DNA of 64,000 bases from Aphelocoma coerulescens (Eukaryota; Chordata; Aves; Passeriformes; Corvidae). The position numbers and the translations under genes are program-made. The notes under the pieces are model-generated. The model was not told where the DNA came from. It ran no database searches and worked only from the letters and a program-made list of their open reading frames with translations. Below, piece after piece: positions 57,654 through 64,000 of this stretch (the first letter of the stretch is position 1; each line of letters begins with the position of its first letter). Location: the NCBI RefSeq assembly GCF_041296385.1, contig NC_091014.1, forward strand, positions 68,188,622-68,252,621, in the 5' to 3' direction.

Positions 57654-60600
57654 GTTACAATCCCAATTACCAGTAAACCGAAGCATAGTTCGTATCTGAG
57701 GTTTTTCATGCACAGTCCTGAATATTTTTTTCTCCTGTTGTTCAGTTACCTGTGAAAGACAAGAAAAAGTCTGTCCAGCCCCTTTCAGGGCTAATATTAA
57801 AATGTAGGAATAAGCCAGCGAGAGCTTATTTTGTGTTCTTTGCCATAAGCATCGTTTGCTTTCCAGGTATGCATGTTCAAAGGAGTAGTTGAGTACCATG
57901 GGTACAGCTCCTGCGGTAGGCAGTTCCACCCATACAGGCTGTCCTGGGAAGCGTGCGGGTTTTTGATTACCTGTAGGTTTAGATGTTGCTGGTATCAAGG
58001 AGGGAGGCTGCAGATAAAAAGCTGTGAGTCTGGGACATCCATTTACTCCCCATTGCTCATGTACTGTTTTCACAGCATCCCATAGTCGTTCAGTCCAATT
58101 AGAATGTTGAGGTTTCAGAAATCGCTTAAGCAGGCCATTTGTTCTCTCGACGATGCCATTTGCTTGTGGATAATGGGGTGTGTGAAATATCCACTGGATC
58201 CCTTCTTCTTTGGCCCATTTTTGGACGATGGTCGCTGTGAAATGTGCCCCGTTGTCGGATTGGATAGGTACAGGTTTTGGAAAGAAACTGAACCACATTT
58301 TAAGGGCTTCTAATGTGTTTGCACTAGTTGCCCGAGAGAAGGCTCCTGCTTGGACTAGTCCTGACCTGACTTCTACCGACACGTGTTGTTTGCCCTCAGA
58401 CTTTCCAAAAGGTCCAATATCATCTACTTGCCATGTGTCCCACAGTCCCTTTCCTGTCTCTGATATGTGAGGGGGGTTGTTCTAAAGGGTGACGCTCTGA
58501 TCGGGTCCGGCACTGCTCGCATGAAGATCTGCAGGTACGGCACATTTCCCGAGTCCCCGGCCATCCTCTGCTTGCTGCTTCCTTGTATAGGTCTTGTGCC
58601 CCGGTGTGCTGTCGCTTTAAGTGCAACCATTCTAATAATGGATCCCAGTTTTCTCTTGGAGGTTTTCTACTTAGTGGGGCTAATCTGGCCCTCTCATCTA
58701 CTTTGTGATTCCAGTGGCTAGTTGGGGTTTCCTTTTCTTGATGAGAGGCTACCCAGCCAACTAAAAAATTCCCCTTTTTTGCTACAGCAAGAATTTCTTG
58801 CCATTTTTCCTTTTGCCAAGCAGGGACCCTGTTTACTTCCCAGTCCTTTTTGTCCCAGAAGGGGAGCCATTCAGTACACCCTTTGAACACAGCAAAAGAA
58901 TCAGTGTAAACATATACAGAGTCTGAGGTTTCAGATGCATGGTTAAATACACTCCAGACTGCTGCCAGTTCTCCCACTTGTGCACTACCTTCCCCTTCTG
59001 TTACAATTTGCTTGCCTGTATTTATTTGTAAGGCTACAGCACCACATTTCCAAACCTTACCTTCTCGCTTTGCTGATGCATCCGTAAACCACACATTCTG
59101 CAATCGTTCTGAGTACGGGGGAGCAACTTGGGTCATAGAAGGTGAAAAGTCAGTGGTGCTATTTAGGGTTACCTCATCTTGTAGAGGAAGATTTTTGCGA
59201 GCTCCTTCTGTTACTTGAAAAATGGTGCAATAATGTTCCATTTGAGCATACCGTTTGCAAACAGAGGCACGTTGGGCCACCCCGTCAGGGGGTGGGATTC
59301 CTGCCAAAACTGACTTGATGACTTGAAAAGGTTCCCTTAAAATCAGGGGTTGTTTGTGGGTAGTTTTCTCTGCTTCCTGAAAAGCAGTGCTGACCACGAA
59401 TAAACTTTTTTCCCAGGTAGAATATCGTTTTTCTGCATCTTTAAAACTGCGTGAGTAAAAGCCTATGGGTCTGGTAGGACCATCGGGTCCTTTCTGCCAT
59501 AAATGTGTAGACAGTCCAGAGCTTGCAAATCGCCATTCCATGTGTACTGGATCAGTGGGATGTATAGGACCTAGGGATTGGTATGTGTTAGCTTCAAAAA
59601 TTAGGAGTTGTAGGGCCTCATCGTGCAAGGGAGTCCAATCCCACTTTGCTTTTTTTCCTAGCAAATCATACAGGGGCCTTGCAATTATTGAAAAGTCAGG
59701 AATGTGTTTCCTCCAAAAAATTAGCAGGCCTAAAGCATGCTGCAGGTCTTTTTTAGTCTCTGGGGTTTCAATTTGGTCTAGGTGGCTGAGGGTGTCTGGG
59801 GCAATACACACCATTCCTCCTTTCCACCAGATTCCCAAGAATTTTACTTCTAGGGAAGGGAGTTGTACTTTTTCAGGAGGAATACGTAAGCCCGGGGATT
59901 CTAGATGTTTAATGATGTTTGTTTGTGTTGTTTGTACAGGTGTAATCTCATCTCCTGCCACCAAAATGCCATCAATGTATTGGTATACTCTTACTCCTGG
60001 TGCAGGAGGAATGAGTGACAATTCTTGTGCTAGTGCATGATGTGCTAGAGTGGGTGAGTGTTTGAATCCTTGTGGGAGGCGAGTGAAAGTATATTGCTGG
60101 CCCTCCCCCGTGAAAGCAAAACGCTCCTGATCTTGTTCCTGCGAGGGGACCATAAAAAACATGTCCTTGACATCAATAGTGGCCATAATTTGATGAGCTT
60201 GTTCTTGTCTAGTAGCTCTCAGCTCAGCAATGTTTGGGACTGCGGCAGTGAGAGGCCCTGTATTTTGAGTTAAGCCGCCGATAGTCTCCTGTCAGTCTCC
60301 AGTTGCCATTAGGCTTGCGGACTGGCCACACAGGAGCATTGTAAGGGGAATGTGTTGCAATCACTATTCCTTTTTCTTTCAAATGTGCAATAATTGGTGT
60401 GATTCCTTCTCTGGCTCCTAAAGGCAAGGGGTAAGGTTTGACATTGGTTACTAGGGAGGGGGGAAGAGCAGGAGCAGAACTTAACAAACACAAATGGGAG
60501 GTTTCCTGCCCCAAAGTCCCTATTTTTCCTTCTTCATTGGTCCAAGGCCTTCCCTTTAGGAGGTCCAGACCCAGTGAATTTGTAGGAAATTCACCTGTAA

Positions 60601-60820
60601 TCATTAGGGTGTCAACTGCTTTCTCTTCTGCCGGTAACCAGCGTCTTACCTTTGCTGTCATCTGGGCTTGGCTATTCTCAAAAACATCTGTGACACGTAT
60701 ACTCTTACGTGAGGGAGTGATTCCACGTGAGGAGGCATCTTCAATTTTAAGGGCAGACACCTGAGCACCAGTATCTACTAAAAAAAGTTACCGGGGCTTT
60801 GTGGGGACCAGTAGGACAGG
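57654..60820 (-). pseudogene. pol: pol: protease to integrase, unit 4
   Basis: The lesions of unit 1 are shared: a T4 run at 60263-60266, YIDG with its Gly codon at 59968-59970, and the integrase frameshift near 58471-58476. A private extra A at 60780-60786 (seven instead of six) shifts the frame immediately before the protease D-T-G-A motif, so this copy also lacks a continuous protease frame. Confidence 0.92.
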
Positions 60821-60823
60821 TTA

Positions 60824-62549
60824 TTAACGGGTCTCCTCTGGAATTGTTAGAAAGGCGCCTGATGTGAATCCACCCTTCGCCCCCTGGCTTACCTTCTGCA
60901 AAGATAAGGGTTTTCTGTCACCTTCCCTTTCTTGTGGTTCCTCCAGGGGAGGGGCTGTAGCAGGGACAGCTTTTAATGGTTCCTCTTTTGCTGGCCACTC
61001 TTGGATGAATAGTTCTAATTTATTAGTGGGCTGGCCATCCATTAGGGTCCTTGGGACTCCCTTTTGTAAGCCCGCAATCCACAGGGCATTTCTTTTCTCC
61101 TTGCGTTCTTCCCCTGTATTTGTTTGTCTACCCAGCCCAGGGGAGAACCTTACCTTTTGGAGTTTTGCTGGGGACAGGGTTTTGCACTCTGTGCGCCGAA
61201 TTGATCTAGAATCAGTTGTATTTGAAGGAATTGGGCCATATTTTCTCCCGTAATTAATTAATTCTTGTGCCACCTTCCCCCCCAGGTCCAAACCTTCCCT
61301 TTTGCCCGCTTAAGACTGAGGGAAATAGCTGCTGCCTCCAAGGTGGCTACAGCTCTTTCTGCAATTGGGAGACTTTCTATTTGTCCTTTTAGCTGCATGC
61401 CTATGGGTTTGACAGCTTCAGGGAGGCCTCTGATAAGAGGTATCATTCTCTCAGGATCCACAGGCACCATCACTGGAGATTCACCTCGTGGTGTTAATTT
61501 CCTATCATGCATCATTTGTAAACGAGCCGCTTTCTGTACACTTTCTACAGTCTGATTGACATTCCTTACTATAGCCAGGGGATCTCCTCTTTCTGAAGGA
61601 CTGAGTCTGCCAGCCCAATCAGCAGCTCTCTGGGGAGGGACCAAGGAGCACGGTTATCTCCTGTGGTAAGGAAGACTCCTGCCCCTCCAGTACCCTTCTG
61701 CCTCTTTTTCTGAGAACAGAATTTGGTCAGCCCGTGTGAGAGAGAGTCTCCAAACACATTCAGTTTCAGATTCTTTGGGACTTTGGCTATACCCTTCCTT
61801 TAGTTTGGCCAATTCAGTAGCTGTAGATGGGATTTCTTTTGTGGTTATGTCAGGTGTGTCGTCGTCTGAAGCCTCATGGGTGTATTCTGTTTTAATGAAG
61901 GGACGGAGCGAGGCTGAGGGCTTTTCTGAGTGATTACGCAAGGATTCTAAGTCCGAGAGGGGGTACGCTTCTTTAGATAGTTCCAGCTCTGACTCCTTTT
62001 TTCCCTCATTTGCTGATCTTGCAAACAGCTCCTCTCGGAGCACACAGACAGTAGCCTTTTCATTCCTTATCTCTTCCTGGAGGAGGTGGGTGTTAGCTCC
62101 AGCTGAAATTGCAATGCTTTAACCAAATGCTGTAATGAAGCAGTAACTTCCGTATCAGCTTTCTGCTGGTGCTCTCTGTGTCCTACTGCAGCTAGCACAG
62201 CAGCAGCTAAGACAGAACATACCACTGGTTGCGCTTTACCTTTTTTGAGTCTCGCTCCTGTGCGCAGGACAGAGACTCGATCAACGAGTGCTTGGATATT
62301 ATACCAATAGTTTTGTGCCCAGTCCGTCCCTGGAGGAGATGGCCTGGCACCAAATTCATCCAACAAAGTAAACAAAGCTTGTGTATGATGTCCCATGTTA
62401 CTTACAAATGTCGGAGTGATCATTCCTAGAGGATGCCCAGCGTAAAGTAAATTTACAAAAGTCTCACCCCTGCACTCTGGGAAGGTTCCTCTTCTGCCAA
62501 ACCAAAGAAAGTTACAAACACTGGAGTAGTCTCTCTTGAGGGACACCCC
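60824..62549 (-). pseudogene. gag: gag, broken, unit 4
   Basis: Same frame segments as in unit 1 (62546-62067, 62043-61654, 61644-61258, 61291-60824) with identical translations. Confidence 0.7.
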
Positions 62550-63552
62550 TTACAAAATGGTTTCTGAGGTCCTACTCCTTACACCTCGAGAGCACCTAGT
62601 GTTTACCAAAGTTACAAGTCTCAAAATTACTTTCCAAACTCCCAGGTCTTTTACCTACAGGAGTGCCAATTTCCCAGACCCTGGGCCTCGGGAGCACCGT
62701 TTTAGCTCAGGTGCATGTGCAAACACACAAGCAAACAAACAAACAAACAAAAGAGTAAGACAGAGTAAGAAAGGTAGAGAGGTGTTAGGAAATGTAGAAA
62801 GGTACGTTGTTTTATTTTCCTAAAATGATCCAATCATAAGAATTAGCAATTCATGCATTTTTTGGAAACAACACTCTCATTTTACGGGGATCCTGCCGAC
62901 TATGCCAATAAAGTGTTACGATCCGGTTCAGACCCAGAAAGGCAAAGCAGGCGAAGTCTCTGAGCATAAACCAGAAAGAACTTCGAAGGTTCAAAATATT
63001 GCCAGATATGAGATTAAAACCAAACGAGATTAAATGTCGATGCCAAAAAATTGATGTATTTTATTTGACAGTAAAAGTAGGGCCCAGTTTGGGGCCAATC
63101 ACCCTTGCAGTGCCTAAAGGGGCTCCAGCAGAGCTGGAGGGGGGCTGGGAGCAGCCGGAAGCGGGAGCAGCCAGAGCTGGGAGCACCTGCATCTTGGCCA
63201 AGGCAGCTGCCGCCAGGTTTGGTGGTGCCTGAGCAGGGCGGGGACGATGCCAGGGACATCCCGCAGTGACGTCTTCTCTTTTCCGCTGGGCGTGCGCTCG
63301 GTCCCAAAGCGCACGCCCATTCTGATCTCAGTCTCACTCCATGTTTAGACACGCTCACAGTCCTGGATTTCATCCCATGCCAGTGGCAGACCCGTGCAGC
63401 CCCAGAGCCAATACCAAGGCCAGGCTGAAGGCAAACGCCACATTTAGCCTTCACGCCAATGGTAGCTGTAATGTAAAACCCAGCCCTAACGCCGAGGCCT
63501 CTCCTAATTCCAGCCCCTTGCTAAATGCTCAGCCCTAAACCAAATGCAACGG

Positions 63553-64000
63553 TGTAATAAATGAATTGGTTTCAGGGTGTTGATTTTTACTGTTTGGAGG
63601 AGATAGAAAAGAGGGGAGTTGATAGTTGGATACATGGGCATGTTAACGGAGGATATTGCGAGACTGTCTGGGTGTAATATCGGAGTGTGAGCACTAGGTG
63701 GAGACGCAATTGGGGATGTGATGACGTGATGGACTAGAAAATGACCTCATGCAGGTGATGTCAACATCTTGGACCGCTTAGCCAATCATTCGACACCCTC
63801 GGGAAATGATTGGACAAAAATGCATCTTGATAAAGACCAATAGAACCCCTGGAAGCGAGCCAATCAGAAGAAGAATCCAAAATCCACCAATTGTGAACGG
63901 ACAGAGGGCATAAGAACGGACCTGGGACTTTATCCGGGGAGCTCCTGCGGAACTTGGGGTCCAAGGTTGCACCCAGTGGGTCACACTGTCCTTTTTGTGT
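63553..64000 (+). mobile_element. Solo LTR, unit 4 (cut by window end)
   Basis: Same element, beginning TGTAATAAATG after ACGG at 63549-63552. The window ends within the U3/R part, before the AATAAA. Confidence 0.85.

Larger units (their letters stand above)
55806..62913 (-). mobile_element. Defective class III-like provirus, unit 4
   Basis: Same element and ends as in unit 1. It carries one extra base in the homopolymer next to the protease active site. Confidence 0.9.
53518..64000. repeat. Array unit 4 (partial, cut by the window end)
   Basis: This copy runs to the last base of the window, inside its solo LTR. Private changes are a longer A-run near 55411 (18 rather than 15, with a neighbouring C to G change) and one extra A at 60780-60786 inside the protease. 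The array continues beyond the window for an unknown number of copies. Confidence 0.97.

Noticed and set aside
19408..64000. An artefact of assembly rather than a real array
   Set aside because: Private substitutions and indels in each unit argue against one sequence being copied by the assembler, but reads would be needed to exclude it fully.

Overview
The window looks like bird nuclear DNA, most probably from a songbird. A CR1 LINE 3' end lies at 6009-6175, several LTRs have avian-type sequence, and AT-rich unique DNA alternates with very GC-rich blocks. I recognise no intact host protein gene and no tRNA or rRNA gene. The coding-looking sequence is almost entirely broken retrovirus.

Left part (1-19407): single-copy, mostly AT-rich DNA with LTR elements of several ages. 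Solo LTRs of one family lie at 156-822 and 10290-10921, the second with the target duplication cctca. A short non-autonomous class II provirus (13115-15988, minus strand) has two LTRs and the 6-bp duplication agagcc, and a smaller LTR has inserted into its 5' LTR. A long avian LTR (about 16125-17876) carries another solo LTR inside it. Next come a possible further LTR, a C/G-rich minisatellite (about 18440-18970), and diverged copies of two blocks that also occur inside the array.

Right part (19408-64000): a head-to-tail array of an 11.37-kb unit, with three complete copies (19408-30778, 30779-42146, 42147-53517) and 10.48 kb of a fourth that runs off the window. I noted fewer than 20 differences between copies by eye. 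Each unit, left to right, holds: (a) a plus-strand CpG-rich promoter with CRE-like, CCAAT, GC-box, TATA and Inr elements; (b) a GC-rich candidate transcribed region with 54-bp repeats; (c) a 10-bp-period repeat of GGTAA-type, splice-donor-like motifs; (d) a minus-strand provirus (env, pol, gag, then a tRNA-Ser-type primer binding site) with no 3' LTR and at most a remnant of its 5' LTR; (e) GC-rich DNA with degenerate GCCCTAA repeats, interrupted by a plus-strand solo LTR with the duplication acgg; (f) a CpG-rich end block.

The provirus has protease, RT, RNase H and integrase of class III-like (ERV-L/ERV-S-like) character plus an env gene. All four copies share the same lesions: YIDG in place of the YxDD box in RT, a frameshift inside integrase, a 13-bp duplication after the env signal peptide, two in-frame stops in env, and broken gag frames. 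The unit was therefore dead as a virus before it was amplified, and it spread as host DNA by unequal exchange or conversion. Because the intact-looking promoter faces the provirus from its 3' side, any long transcript would be antisense to env, pol and gag. That makes the array a candidate source of antisense retroviral RNA, such as a piRNA-type locus. This last point is inference.
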